NCBI GenBank assembly: GCA_964596015.1
Contig: CAZQSB010000009.1
Span: 1-64,000 of the forward strand
Length of the DNA stretch: 64,000 bases
Direction: 5' to 3'
From: WJMD01 sp964596015
GTDB taxonomy: Bacteria; Joyebacterota; Joyebacteria; Joyebacterales; Joyebacteraceae
The position numbers and the translations under genes are program-made. Below the pieces are notes generated by a model. The model saw only the letters and a list, made by a program, of their open reading frames with translations. It did not search any database and was not told the origin of the DNA. Each line of letters begins with the position of its first letter. The stretch's first letter is position 1. This document shows, piece by piece, positions 7,522-15,318 of this stretch.

Positions 7522-8615
7522 TTCGAGGTCTGGGCGGCGGCCTCGGCCTTCTCGGTCTCCTCGGCCTTCTCGGTCTCCTCGGCCTTCTCGGTCTTCTCGG
7601 CCGCCTCGACCTCCTCCTTCGTGAGGCCCGCCGCCCGGCGGACCTCCTGGAGGAGCCGTTCACGGACCTCCTCGTTCTCCTCGAGGAAGGTGCGCGCGTT
7701 CTCGCGGCCCTGACCGAGCTGGAGGTCGCCGTAGCTGAACCACGTGCCCTTCTGACTGACGACGTCGAAGTCGAGGCCCAGATCGATGAGGTCGCCCTCG
7801 AGCGAGATCCCGCGTCCGTACATGATGTCGAACTCGGCAACCCGGAACGGAGGAGCGACCTTGTTCTTGACCACCTTGACCTTGGTCCGGTTGCCTACGA
7901 TGGAGTCTCCGCTCTTCAGAGAGCCGATGCGGCGGATGTCGAGCCGCGTGCTGGCGTAGAACTTGAGGGCCCTTCCGCCGGAGGTGGTCTCGGGGTTTCC
8001 GAACATCACGCCGATCTTCATCCTGATCTGGTTGATGAAGACGACGCAGGTCTTCGACCGTGAGATGGAGCCCGCCAGCTTCCTCAGGGCCTGCGACATC
8101 AGGCGCGCCTGCAGTCCGACGTGCGAATCGCCCATCTCGCCCTCGATCTCGGCCTTCGGCACGAGAGCCGCCACCGAGTCGATGACGATGATGTCGACCG
8201 CGCCGCTTCGGACGAGCATGTCTGTGATCTCCAGCGCCTGCTCGCCGGTGTCCGGCTGCGATATCAGCAGGTTGTCCGTGTCGACGCCGAGGTTTCGCGC
8301 GTATCCGGGGTCGAGAGCGTGCTCCGCGTCGATGAACGCCGCCACGCCGCCGAGCTTCTGGGCGTTCGCGACGATCGACAGCGCCAGTGTGGTCTTGCCC
8401 GAGGACTCGGGTCCGTAGACCTCGACGACCCGCCCTCTGGGCACTCCCCCGATGCCGAGCGCGAGATCGAGCGACAGGGAACCGGTGGGGATGGCCGAGA
8501 CGCCGCGGGAAACCTCCTCGGCGCCCAGCTTCATGATGGAGCCCTTGCCGAACTGCTTCTCGATCTGCGAGACCGCGAGATCGAGCGCCTTGGTCTTCGC
8601 CTTCGTGTCTGCCAT
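7518..8615 (-). CDS. recA: recombinase RecA
   Basis: A 365-residue RecA. It has Walker A GPESSGKTT, the ATPase motifs VIDSVAAL and LMSQALRKLAGS, loop L1 with EGEMGDSHVG and loop L2 with INQIRMKIGVMFGNPETT. It coats single-stranded DNA and drives strand exchange and SOS induction. The C-terminal tail, about residues 335-365, is acidic and contains three tandem copies of a T-E-K-A-E-E-like unit encoded by direct DNA repeats around 7540-7600. That kind of tail usually modulates DNA binding and is prone to length change. No clear SOS box or promoter is seen in the 47 bases before it; it probably reads through from cinA-thpR. Confidence 0.98.
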   Translation of the reverse strand: MADTKAKTKALDLAVSQIEKQFGKGSIMKLGAEEVSRGVSAIPTGSLSLDLALGIGGVPRGRVVEVYGPESSGKTTLALSIVANAQKLGGVAAFIDAEHALDPGYARNLGVDTDNLLISQPDTGEQALEITDMLVRSGAVDIIVIDSVAALVPKAEIEGEMGDSHVGLQARLMSQALRKLAGSISRSKTCVVFINQIRMKIGVMFGNPETTSGGRALKFYASTRLDIRRIGSLKSGDSIVGNRTKVKVVKNKVAPPFRVAEFDIMYGRGISLEGDLIDLGLDFDVVSQKGTWFSYGDLQLGQGRENARTFLEENEEVRERLLQEVRRAAGLTKEEVEAAEKTEKAEETEKAEETEKAEAAAQTSK

Positions 8616-8662
8616 GCTGTGGTCCTCCGACTCTCCTCGTGTTGCGTGTGACTCTCGTTGCC

Positions 8663-9238
8663 TCAGGCGGAGCTCTCGCGCTCCGCTAGGGGAAAACGTC
8701 CGAGGACCTCATGAAGAGCTCCTCCGGGCCGGAGCGTGCTCTTCATCAGGAAGACCTCGTCCGAGGGGATCGCTGTTTCGGGGACCTCGATCGCCGCGAG
8801 GTGCTTCTCGAGCTCCGGCGCGTCGCCCTCCCGCCTGATCCGGCCCAGAGTGATGTGGGGACGGAACCGGCGTCGGTCGGGCCGGAACCCCAGGGGCTCC
8901 AGAGCCTCGTCGATCCTGCGCTTGAGATCGAAGAGCTCCTCGGGGGCGTCGACGCCCGCCCACACCACGCGGGGGCGCCGCGGCGAAGGGAACGCCCCAA
9001 GGCCCCTGATGCGCCACGTGAAGGGCCTCACTCCCGCGGCCGCGTCCCTGAGGCCGTCGCCGACGGCCGCAACCTCCTGCTCGTCCGTGTCACCGAGGAA
9101 CGCGAGCGTCAGGTGGATGGTGTCCGGGCGACACCACGAGGCGCGGGTTCCGCGTGACCGGAGGTCCTCGACGACGGTCAGTATGCCGTCTTTGGCCTCG
9201 GGTGGCAACTCCAAAGCCGTGAAGAGCCTGAGGTCCAT
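8663..9238 (-). CDS. thpR: RNA 2',3'-cyclic phosphodiesterase
   Basis: A 191-residue member of the 2H phosphoesterase superfamily. Both catalytic H-x-T-x motifs are present, HLTL near residue 42 and HITL near residue 127. The N-terminus R-L-F-T-A-L-E-L-P is typical of ThpR/LigT, which open 2',3'-cyclic phosphate ends of RNA. It lies between cinA and recA in the same direction, 33 bases after cinA, an arrangement common in many bacteria. Confidence 0.9.
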   Translation of the reverse strand: MDLRLFTALELPPEAKDGILTVVEDLRSRGTRASWCRPDTIHLTLAFLGDTDEQEVAAVGDGLRDAAAGVRPFTWRIRGLGAFPSPRRPRVVWAGVDAPEELFDLKRRIDEALEPLGFRPDRRRFRPHITLGRIRREGDAPELEKHLAAIEVPETAIPSDEVFLMKSTLRPGGALHEVLGRFPLAERESSA

Positions 9239-9271
9239 GGACGCCTCTTTTCCGGGTCGCGCGCGGGTCGT

Positions 9272-10522
9272 TCAGGACGCGGCGCCGAGGCCTGCGAGAC
9301 GCCGCCGCACAAGGTCCAGCGCCGCCTGTTCGGCCCGACGTCGAACGTCGTCGCGCTCACCTGAGAAGCGGTGTTCATTCGCCGTCGTCTTTCCGAACCC
9401 CGCCACCCCGATCCACACAAGACCGACGGGCTTTTCGTCGCTGCCCCCGCCGGGACCGGCGATGCCGGTCACGGAGAGGCCGATGTCCGTCCGGCATCGC
9501 TTCTTCACCCCGTCGGCCATCTCGACAGCCGTCGCCTCCGAGACCGCGCCGTGCTCACGGAGCGTCCCGGCCTTGACGGAGAGAACGCGCTTCTTGACGT
9601 CGTCGGAATACGCGATGACGCCGCCGCCGAAGTAGTCCGAGCTGCCCGGCACGGATGTGATCCGGCGCCCGATGCCGCCGCCCGTGCACGACTCGGCCAC
9701 CGAGAGGGTCTTCTGCTGCATCGTGAGGAGGAAGCCGACGACCTCCGACAGGTCCTGTTCCCCGCGGGCATAGACCGCGTCGCCGATGAGCTCCGCCAGG
9801 CGGTCGGCGGCCTTCTCCGCCGTGCGGTTGGCCTCTCCGGGAGAGTCCCCTCGGCCTATCACGCGCACGTCGATGCCCAGCTCGGACGGCATGAAGCAGA
9901 TCTCGGTCCGGGCGAGCCTCCTGGCTACGGCCTCGATGCGGGAGGCCACCTCGGATTCCGGAAGACCGGTCGTCCTGAGGGTCCGCTCGGCCTCGAGGCG
10001 ACGGTGCCCCCTCCCCTCGAGGAACGGCGCGACGTATTCGGTGAGCATCGCGACCATCTCGGCCGGCACGCCGGGGAGAAGGAACACCGTCGTCCCGCTC
10101 CGCTCGATGACGAAGCCCGGCGCCGTGCCGAGTCTGTTCGAGATGACTCGCGCTCCCTCCGGCACCATGGCCTGGGAGACGTTGAGCTCGGGCATGGTGA
10201 GCCCGCGCTCCTCGAACCTGCGGCGCACGGCGGCCAGCACGGTCTCGTTCAGAACCAGTTTGGCGCCGAAGACACGCGAGACGACCTGTTTCGTCCTGTC
10301 ATCGGACGTGGGGCCGAGCCCGCCCGTCGTGATGACGATGTCCGACCGTTCGGCGCTGTCGCGGAGCGCGTCCTCCATGTCACGCGGCTCGTCGGGCACG
10401 ACGGACACCCGCGAGACGGGGATGCCGAGCGTCCGGAACACAGCGGCGATACGGGCGCTGTTGGTGTCCGATCGGGTGCCGTCGACGAGTTCCTTGCCGA
10501 TGATGAGGATCTCGGCGGTCAT
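9272..10522 (-). CDS. cinA: CinA-like protein with nicotinamide-nucleotide amidase domain
   Basis: A 416-residue two-domain protein. Residues 1-170 are the MoCF-like ADP-ribose pyrophosphatase (COG1058) domain with GKELVDGTRSDTN, TTGGLGPTSDD and LLPGVPAEM. Residues about 255-410 are the CinA_C nicotinamide mononucleotide deamidase domain with SVAESCTGG, GSSDYFGGGVIAYS and GIAGPGGG. It salvages NMN and clears ADP-ribose. The cinA-recA neighbourhood is widely conserved. ATG start at 10522, three bases after the pgpA stop. Confidence 0.95.
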   Translation of the reverse strand: MTAEILIIGKELVDGTRSDTNSARIAAVFRTLGIPVSRVSVVPDEPRDMEDALRDSAERSDIVITTGGLGPTSDDRTKQVVSRVFGAKLVLNETVLAAVRRRFEERGLTMPELNVSQAMVPEGARVISNRLGTAPGFVIERSGTTVFLLPGVPAEMVAMLTEYVAPFLEGRGHRRLEAERTLRTTGLPESEVASRIEAVARRLARTEICFMPSELGIDVRVIGRGDSPGEANRTAEKAADRLAELIGDAVYARGEQDLSEVVGFLLTMQQKTLSVAESCTGGGIGRRITSVPGSSDYFGGGVIAYSDDVKKRVLSVKAGTLREHGAVSEATAVEMADGVKKRCRTDIGLSVTGIAGPGGGSDEKPVGLVWIGVAGFGKTTANEHRFSGERDDVRRRAEQAALDLVRRRLAGLGAAS

Positions 10523-10525
10523 CGA

Positions 10526-11047
10526 TCATCCTCCCCTGACAAGGAGCATCAGCCTGACGAGCAGGTTCGCGTACACGCCCGCGACGAGGTCGTCGGTCAC
10601 GATGCCGAGACCGCCCGGGAGCCCCTCGGCCCGGCGCGCCGGGAACGGCTTGACCACGTCGAATCCGCGGAAGAGGAGGAACGCCGCCGCGTAGACGAAC
10701 GGCGTCTTCGGCAGGAGGAAGACGGCCAGAAGAAAGCCCGCGAACTCGTCGATCACGATCCGCGACCCGTCGTGCCCGTAGACGTGCTGTCCGCGGTCGG
10801 CTGCCCAGACCGCGAGCGCAGCGAAGGCCGCGAGCGTCACGGCGTGCGCGGCGACCCGTGTGAACGGATCGCCCGGCACGGTCTCGGGCACCAGAAGCCA
10901 CGCGATGACGGCGCACAGAAGCGACCCGGCGGTGCCGGGGGCGACCGGCGAATAGCCGGAGCCCAGTCCGGTGGCGACGATGCGTGCGACCATGCCGACG
11001 CGTTCGCTCGGTTCCCGAGCCTCGACGTCAGGTCGTTCTCGACCCAT
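10526..11047 (-). CDS. pgpA: phosphatidylglycerophosphatase A
   Basis: A membrane phosphatase of 173 residues that removes the 3-phosphate of phosphatidylglycerol phosphate. PgpA signatures are visible: GSGYSPVAPGTAGSL, DGSRIVIDEFAGF, FRGFDVVKPFPARRAE and GLGIVTDDLVAG, with hydrophobic segments between them. The ATG at 11047 (reading G-R-E-R-P-D-V-E) has AGAGGGG upstream. A longer reading to 11158 adds a basic low-complexity stretch and was not used; an ATG at 10996 is also possible. Together with the prenyl-lipid genes it means lipid-head enzymes sit in the same block. Confidence 0.9.
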   Translation of the reverse strand: MGRERPDVEAREPSERVGMVARIVATGLGSGYSPVAPGTAGSLLCAVIAWLLVPETVPGDPFTRVAAHAVTLAAFAALAVWAADRGQHVYGHDGSRIVIDEFAGFLLAVFLLPKTPFVYAAAFLLFRGFDVVKPFPARRAEGLPGGLGIVTDDLVAGVYANLLVRLMLLVRGG

Positions 11048-11089
11048 GGCGGCGCGTCCCCTCTTTCGTTCCGCTGCCGGGAACGGCGA

Positions 11090-11126
11090 GGCCGACAGGT
11101 CCCGGACGCCCGGGTTCCTGTCGGCC
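11090..11126 (-). other. long stem-loop between porB and pgpA
   Basis: A perfect 10-bp outer stem (GGCCGACAGG with CCTGTCGGCC) encloses a second CCCGG/CCGGG stem. It lies between porB and the pgpA start with no T-run, so it may be a processing or mRNA-stability element rather than a simple terminator. Confidence 0.5.
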
Positions 11127-11181
11127 TTCTGCCTTCGTCGGAAGGAGCTTCCTCGCAAGCACCAGGAGTTCGCTCCATGAA

Positions 11182-11199
11182 GCCCGCCGTCCGGCGGGC
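11182..11199 (-). terminator. hairpin after porB
   Basis: GCCCGCC-GTCC-GGCGGGC lies about 20 bases beyond the porB stop. There is no T-tract, so termination strength is uncertain; it may simply protect the 3' end of the por message. Confidence 0.4.
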
Positions 11200-11218
11200 C
11201 GTCGGTTCTCCCGGGAGC

Positions 11219-12148
11219 CTAGGGCTGGGTGATCTCCTCACGCTTGAGGAGCCACTCCCAGTTCCTGTCCACCTGCTCCTGGATCTCGTCGATGATGTGC
11301 TTGTTCTCTTCCTTGAAGAGATGCCGGAAGCGACCCTGCTTCTTCAGCCACTCCGCGACCGGCTTCTTGTCCTTCGGCTTCCGCGTGACCTTGAACACGC
11401 CGTTCTCGACCTCGTAGATCGGCCAGAAGCACGTGTCGACCGCGAGGCGCGCGATCTCCATGGATTCCTCCATGGGATAGCGCCAGCCGCGCGTGCACGG
11501 CGACAGCACGTTCATGAACGCCGGCCCGTCGATGGTCAGGGCCTTCTCGACCTTGTCGGAGAGGTCCTTCGGGTATCCCGGCGTCGCCTGGGCCACGTAC
11601 GGGATGTTGTGGGCGATCATGATGTCGGTCAGGGCCTTGGCGTACTCCTGCTTGCCGGGCCTGACCTTGCCCACCGGAGTCGTCGACGTCGCGGTGCCCT
11701 TGGGCGTGCCTCCGGAGCGCTGGATGCCGGTGTTCATGTACGCTTCGTTGTCGTAGCACACGTAGAGCATGTTGTGGCCGCGCTCCATGGCGCCCGACAG
11801 GGACTGCAGGCCGATGTCGTACGTCCCGCCGTCGCCGCCGAAGGCGATGAACTTGATGTCCTTGTCGACCTTCCCCTGCCGCCTGAGCGACTGGTAGGCC
11901 GCCTCCGCGCCGCTGATGGTGGCCGCGGAGTTCTCGAACGCGTTGTGGATGAACGGGGTCCTCCACGCCGTGTACGGGTAGATGGACGTCACCACCTCCA
12001 CACAGCCCGTCGCGCAGCCGCACACGGTGTCCTTGCCCGCGGTCAGGAGGATCTGCCTGATGGCGGTCATCGGGAGGCAGCCGGCGCATGCCCGGTGCCC
12101 CGGCGACATCATCTCGTCCCGTCCCGCAAGCTGCTTCAACCCTGGCAT
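11219..12148 (-). CDS. porB: 2-oxoacid (pyruvate):ferredoxin oxidoreductase, beta subunit
   Basis: A 309-residue thiamine-diphosphate subunit. The N-terminal HRACAGCLP and CGCATGC supply four cysteines for the [4Fe-4S] cluster. GGDGGTYDIGLQSLSGAMERG with the later YDNEAYMNTG forms the GDG-N thiamine diphosphate motif. With porA, porD and porC it oxidatively decarboxylates a 2-oxoacid to acyl-CoA and reduces ferredoxin in the cytoplasm. The start is the ATG at 12148, 11 bases after porA and preceded by GGAGGAG. The frame stays open far upstream through porA but has no ribosome site. Pyruvate is the likeliest substrate by overall resemblance to four-subunit PORs. Confidence 0.93.
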   Translation of the reverse strand: MPGLKQLAGRDEMMSPGHRACAGCLPMTAIRQILLTAGKDTVCGCATGCVEVVTSIYPYTAWRTPFIHNAFENSAATISGAEAAYQSLRRQGKVDKDIKFIAFGGDGGTYDIGLQSLSGAMERGHNMLYVCYDNEAYMNTGIQRSGGTPKGTATSTTPVGKVRPGKQEYAKALTDIMIAHNIPYVAQATPGYPKDLSDKVEKALTIDGPAFMNVLSPCTRGWRYPMEESMEIARLAVDTCFWPIYEVENGVFKVTRKPKDKKPVAEWLKKQGRFRHLFKEENKHIIDEIQEQVDRNWEWLLKREEITQP

Positions 12149-12159
12149 CGTGACTCCTC

Positions 12160-13341
12160 CTAGCCCCTCAAGCCTACGTAGCGGATCTTGTCGTCCTGCG
12201 CGCCCTTCGAGGCGACGGTCTTGAGCTCCTCGAAGACGCCGCGGATGTGCTCCTGGTTGATGTCGCGTCCGCCGAGTCCGTAGATGTAATTGACGACCGC
12301 CGGCTCCTTCTCGGCGCCGTAGAGCGCGGCTTTCACTTCCTTGTGCACCGGTCCGCCGGGCGCGCCGAAGGAGACCGAACGGTCGAGCACGCCGACGGCG
12401 GCAGCGCCCGAGAGCGCGTTCGCGACGGCGGCCTCGTCGAACGGGCGGAAGGCGCGGATCTTGAGGAGTCCGACCGCCTCGCCCTGGTCCCTCAGCTCGT
12501 CCACCACGACCTTCGACGTGCCGCAGGTCGAACCCAGCGCCACGATGATGCGCTCGGCGTCGTCGGTCCGGTACTCCTCCATGAGCCCGTACGACCGCCC
12601 CGAGAGCTCGCCGTACGCCCGGCCGATCTCGCTTATGACCTTCGGCGCCTTGTTCATGCCCTCGATCTGCTGGCGCTTGTGTTCGAAGTAGTAGTCCTGG
12701 AGGTCGAGCGGGCCGTAGGTCACCGGATCGTCGGTGTCGAGGAGCGAGTACTTCGGCGTCCACGTGCCGACCCACTCCCTCGCCTCCGCGTCCTCGAGCG
12801 CCTCCAGCACCTCGGCCGTGTGGCTGATGATGAACCCGTCGAACGTCACCATCACCGGAAGGAGCACGTCGGGGTGCTCGCCGATCCGGATGGCCTGCAG
12901 GATGTTGTCGTAGACCTCCTGCGCGTTCTCGGAATAGAGCTGGATCCAGCCGGAGTCCCTGCAGCCCATCGTGTCGGAATGGTCGCAGTGGATGTTGATG
13001 GGACCCGAGAGAGCCCTGTTGATGACCGGCATGACGATGGGGAGGCGGCACGACGCCGCGATGTAGACGATCTCCCACATGAGCGCCAGTCCGTTGGCCG
13101 AGGTGGCCGTCATGGAGCGGGCGCCGGCTGCGGCCGCTCCGACCGAGGCGCTCATGGCGCTGTGCTCGGACTCGACGAGTACGAACTCGGACTTCACCTC
13201 ACCGTCCGCGACATACTCCGCGAACTTGTGCATGAGCTCGGTCTGTGGTGTGATCGGGAACGCCGCCACGACGTCGGGATCGATCTGACGCATCGCCTCC
13301 GCGCCGGCGTCGTTGCCCGTGAGAGTCAGTCGTCTGCTCAC
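12160..13341 (-). CDS. porA: 2-oxoacid (pyruvate):ferredoxin oxidoreductase, alpha subunit
   Basis: A 393-residue subunit. The N-terminus TGNDAGAEAMRQIDPDVVAAFPITPQTE forms the pyrimidine-binding domain; the stretch from VESEHSAMSASVGAAAAGAR to SANGLALMWEI is typical of PorA. GSTCGTSKVVVDELR and LLKIRAFRPFDE mark the C-terminal domain that orients the 2-oxoacid. It begins with GTG, with AAGGGG upstream, 18 bases after porD, inside the porC-D-A-B operon. Confidence 0.94.
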   Translation of the reverse strand: MSRRLTLTGNDAGAEAMRQIDPDVVAAFPITPQTELMHKFAEYVADGEVKSEFVLVESEHSAMSASVGAAAAGARSMTATSANGLALMWEIVYIAASCRLPIVMPVINRALSGPINIHCDHSDTMGCRDSGWIQLYSENAQEVYDNILQAIRIGEHPDVLLPVMVTFDGFIISHTAEVLEALEDAEAREWVGTWTPKYSLLDTDDPVTYGPLDLQDYYFEHKRQQIEGMNKAPKVISEIGRAYGELSGRSYGLMEEYRTDDAERIIVALGSTCGTSKVVVDELRDQGEAVGLLKIRAFRPFDEAAVANALSGAAAVGVLDRSVSFGAPGGPVHKEVKAALYGAEKEPAVVNYIYGLGGRDINQEHIRGVFEELKTVASKGAQDDKIRYVGLRG

Positions 13342-13359
13342 TGGCTCAAAACCCCTTTC

Positions 13360-13692
13360 TTACTTGTCGGCCTTCCCGGCCGAAACGCCGACGTTCGGTT
13401 CCTCTTCGCCGGAGTCGAGCTTCATCTCGATCGACTTCGGGTCGGTCGGACACTCGAAGCTGCAGATGCCGCAGCCCTTGCAGTGTTCATAGTCTATGCC
13501 CGTGACCTTGCCCTCCTCGAGCAGGATCGCCACGTCGGGGCAGGCGATCCAGCAGCGCAGACACTGGATGCAGCGGTCCGCGAAGTAGACGGGCATGTAG
13601 GTTCGCCACGAGCCCGTCTCGTAGGTCACGGCGTTCCCGGCGTCCTCGATGACGCCGCCCAACGGTATCTCCCTCCAGGTCTTCTCTTTCAT
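13360..13692 (-). CDS. porD: pyruvate:ferredoxin oxidoreductase, delta (2x[4Fe-4S]) subunit
   Basis: A 110-residue ferredoxin-like subunit with two full four-cysteine motifs, CIQCLRCWIACP and CKGCGICSFECP, that carry electrons from the thiamine centre to external ferredoxin. The acidic C-terminal tail is ordinary. Its ATG overlaps the porC stop by four bases (ATGA). Confidence 0.94.
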   Translation of the reverse strand: MKEKTWREIPLGGVIEDAGNAVTYETGSWRTYMPVYFADRCIQCLRCWIACPDVAILLEEGKVTGIDYEHCKGCGICSFECPTDPKSIEMKLDSGEEEPNVGVSAGKADK

Positions 13693-14261
13693 TCCGCCTC
13701 CACCTCCTCGTACGCGCGCTTGATGGCGCGGACGTTCCCCTCGAGCACCTCCGGACGGAAGCCGTGGGAGAACTTCTTCTTGATCTGAGCCAGGACGCTG
13801 TCGAGCTCGAGGAGCGGCTGAATCTTGATGAGGGCGCCCAGCATCGGGGCGTTCGGAATGGGCCGTCCGATCTCATCGATGGCGATCCCCGTCGCGTTCA
13901 CCACGTAGAGCTTCCGTCCCTCGGACCCGATGAGCTTGCGGACCTCCGCGATGGGACGCGCCGAGTTGACGATGATGATGCCGTCCTCCGGCATTCCGTC
14001 CGTGACGTCGACGGCCGTCAGAAGCGTGTCGTCCAGGATGATGACGATCTCGGGCGAGTAGATGGCGCAGTGCACGCGGATCGGCTCGTCACTGATCCTC
14101 GTGAAACCGCGCATCGGGGCGCCCATCCGCTCCGGGCCGTAATCGGGGAAGCCCTGACTGTACTTCCCCTCCATGGCGGCCGCCTCGGCCAGCAGCAGCG
14201 AAGCGGTCTTCGCTCCCTGACCGCCGCGGGCGTGCCAGCGGATCTCCAACAGTTGGGACAT
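13689..14261 (-). CDS. porC: pyruvate:ferredoxin oxidoreductase, gamma subunit
   Basis: A 190-residue subunit with WHARGGQGAKTASLLLAEAA, the hallmark of the gamma domain, then FPDYGPERMGAPMRGFTRI and an NATGIA segment near residue 130. It is the first gene of the operon, with ATG preceded by GGGAGGAAACC. Its leader contains a clear sigma-70 promoter, so it is probably expressed strongly and constitutively. Confidence 0.94.
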   Translation of the reverse strand: MSQLLEIRWHARGGQGAKTASLLLAEAAAMEGKYSQGFPDYGPERMGAPMRGFTRISDEPIRVHCAIYSPEIVIILDDTLLTAVDVTDGMPEDGIIIVNSARPIAEVRKLIGSEGRKLYVVNATGIAIDEIGRPIPNAPMLGALIKIQPLLELDSVLAQIKKKFSHGFRPEVLEGNVRAIKRAYEEVEAE

Positions 14262-14323
14262 CTGGTTTCCTCCCTGGTTCTCTCACAAACGGATCGTTCG
14301 GCCCCCGGATAAACCAAGCCCCG

Positions 14324-14352
14324 ACACTATCACCGGCAAGGTGGGGGGTCAA
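14324..14352 (-). promoter_or_regulatory. sigma-70 promoter of the por operon
   Basis: On the minus strand TTGACC at 14352-14347, a 17-base spacer, and TAGTGT at 14329-14324 match the -35 and -10 consensus in 5 and 4 of 6 positions. The predicted RNA starts about 55 bases before porC. No other strong promoter is seen until recX and beyond, so this may serve the long downstream block. Confidence 0.75.
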
Positions 14353-14378
14353 CCAAAAACGGCCTAGGGGCGCACGTT

Positions 14379-14978
14379 CTAGACGTCCCGGCGCTCGTCC
14401 AGCGCGGTTCCGAGCGTCAGCTCGTCGGCAAGGTCGAGCTCTCCCCCGACGGGGAGACCGCTCGCCGGACGCGTGACGCGGACGCCGGCGGGCGCCAGGA
14501 GCCGCGCGACGTAGAGCGACGTGGCTTCGCCCTCCGTCGTCGGGTTGAGCGCCAGGATGACCTCCGAGAGCTCCCCCCCGCGCGCTCTGGCGACGAGTTC
14601 GTCGATCCTGAGGTCCTCCGGGCCCACCCCGTCGAGCGGCGAGAGCAGCCCGCCCAGGACGAGATAGCGTCCGCGGTAGCGGCCGGTCCGCTCGATGGCG
14701 AGGACGTCGCTCGGCCGCTCGACGACACAGACGGTGGACGCGTCGCGCCGCGGATCGGTACAGACGGCGCACACCTCGGCCTCGGTGAAGGCGCCGCACT
14801 CTGTGCACCGCCGCGTCCTGCTGCGGGCCTCGACGAGGGTTCGCGCGAACTCGCGGACCTCGGTCTCGTTCCAGTCCATGAGCTTGAGCGCTATCCTCGT
14901 CGCCGACTTCCTGCCGACGCCGGGAAGCTTCGAGAAGATGCGCACGAGGCGCTCGAGTGTCTCGGGGAATCCGAACAA
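14379..14978 (-). CDS. recR: recombination mediator RecR
   Basis: A 199-residue protein that loads RecA in the RecFOR pathway. It has the helix-hairpin-helix LPGVGRKSATRIAL, a four-cysteine zinc finger (CTECGAFTEAEVCAVC) and a Toprim domain with VVERPSDVLAIE and ILALNPTTEGEATSLY. Last gene of dnaX-ybaB-recR; 20 bases separate it from ybaB. Confidence 0.97.
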   Translation of the reverse strand: MFGFPETLERLVRIFSKLPGVGRKSATRIALKLMDWNETEVREFARTLVEARSRTRRCTECGAFTEAEVCAVCTDPRRDASTVCVVERPSDVLAIERTGRYRGRYLVLGGLLSPLDGVGPEDLRIDELVARARGGELSEVILALNPTTEGEATSLYVARLLAPAGVRVTRPASGLPVGGELDLADELTLGTALDERRDV

Positions 14979-14998
14979 GGAACCTGCTCTCCAAAGCC

Positions 14999-15313
14999 CT
15001 ACAGGGCGCCCGGAGGAATGGCGAGTCCGGCCACCTTGGACATCTCCTCGGCGGCGACCCGGTCGGACCGCTCCTTGGCGTCGCGCAGAGCCGACACCAG
15101 AAGGTCCTCGAGAAGGCCGACGTCGCCGTCCTCGACCACCGAGGGATCGATGGTCACGGCCAGAACGTCGCGCTGACCGTTCATCGTCACCTTCACGGCG
15201 TCGCCTCCGGCCGTCCCCTCGACGGTCATGCCGGCGAGCGACTCCCTCACCTCGGCGACCCGCTTCTCAAGCTTCTGGGCTTCCTTGAGCATCTTCTGGA
15301 TGTTCTTCGCCAT
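14999..15313 (-). CDS. ybaB: YbaB/EbfC nucleoid-associated protein
   Basis: A 104-residue dimeric DNA-binding protein. KNIQKMLKEAQKLEKRVAEV forms the long N-terminal helix and VTMNGQRDVLAVTIDP the central strand pair characteristic of the family. The ATG at 15313 is preferred since GGGGAG sits eight bases before it. A GTG at 15322 overlapping the dnaX stop would have that same site touching it. The dnaX-ybaB-recR order is conserved across bacteria. Confidence 0.93.
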   Translation of the reverse strand: MAKNIQKMLKEAQKLEKRVAEVRESLAGMTVEGTAGGDAVKVTMNGQRDVLAVTIDPSVVEDGDVGLLEDLLVSALRDAKERSDRVAAEEMSKVAGLAIPPGAL

Positions 15314-15318
15314 CGCGT

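Noticed and set aside
12149..13078. Upstream extension of porB through porA
   Set aside because: porA occupies this DNA in another frame with full family motifs; porB has its own GGAGGAG and ATG at 12148.
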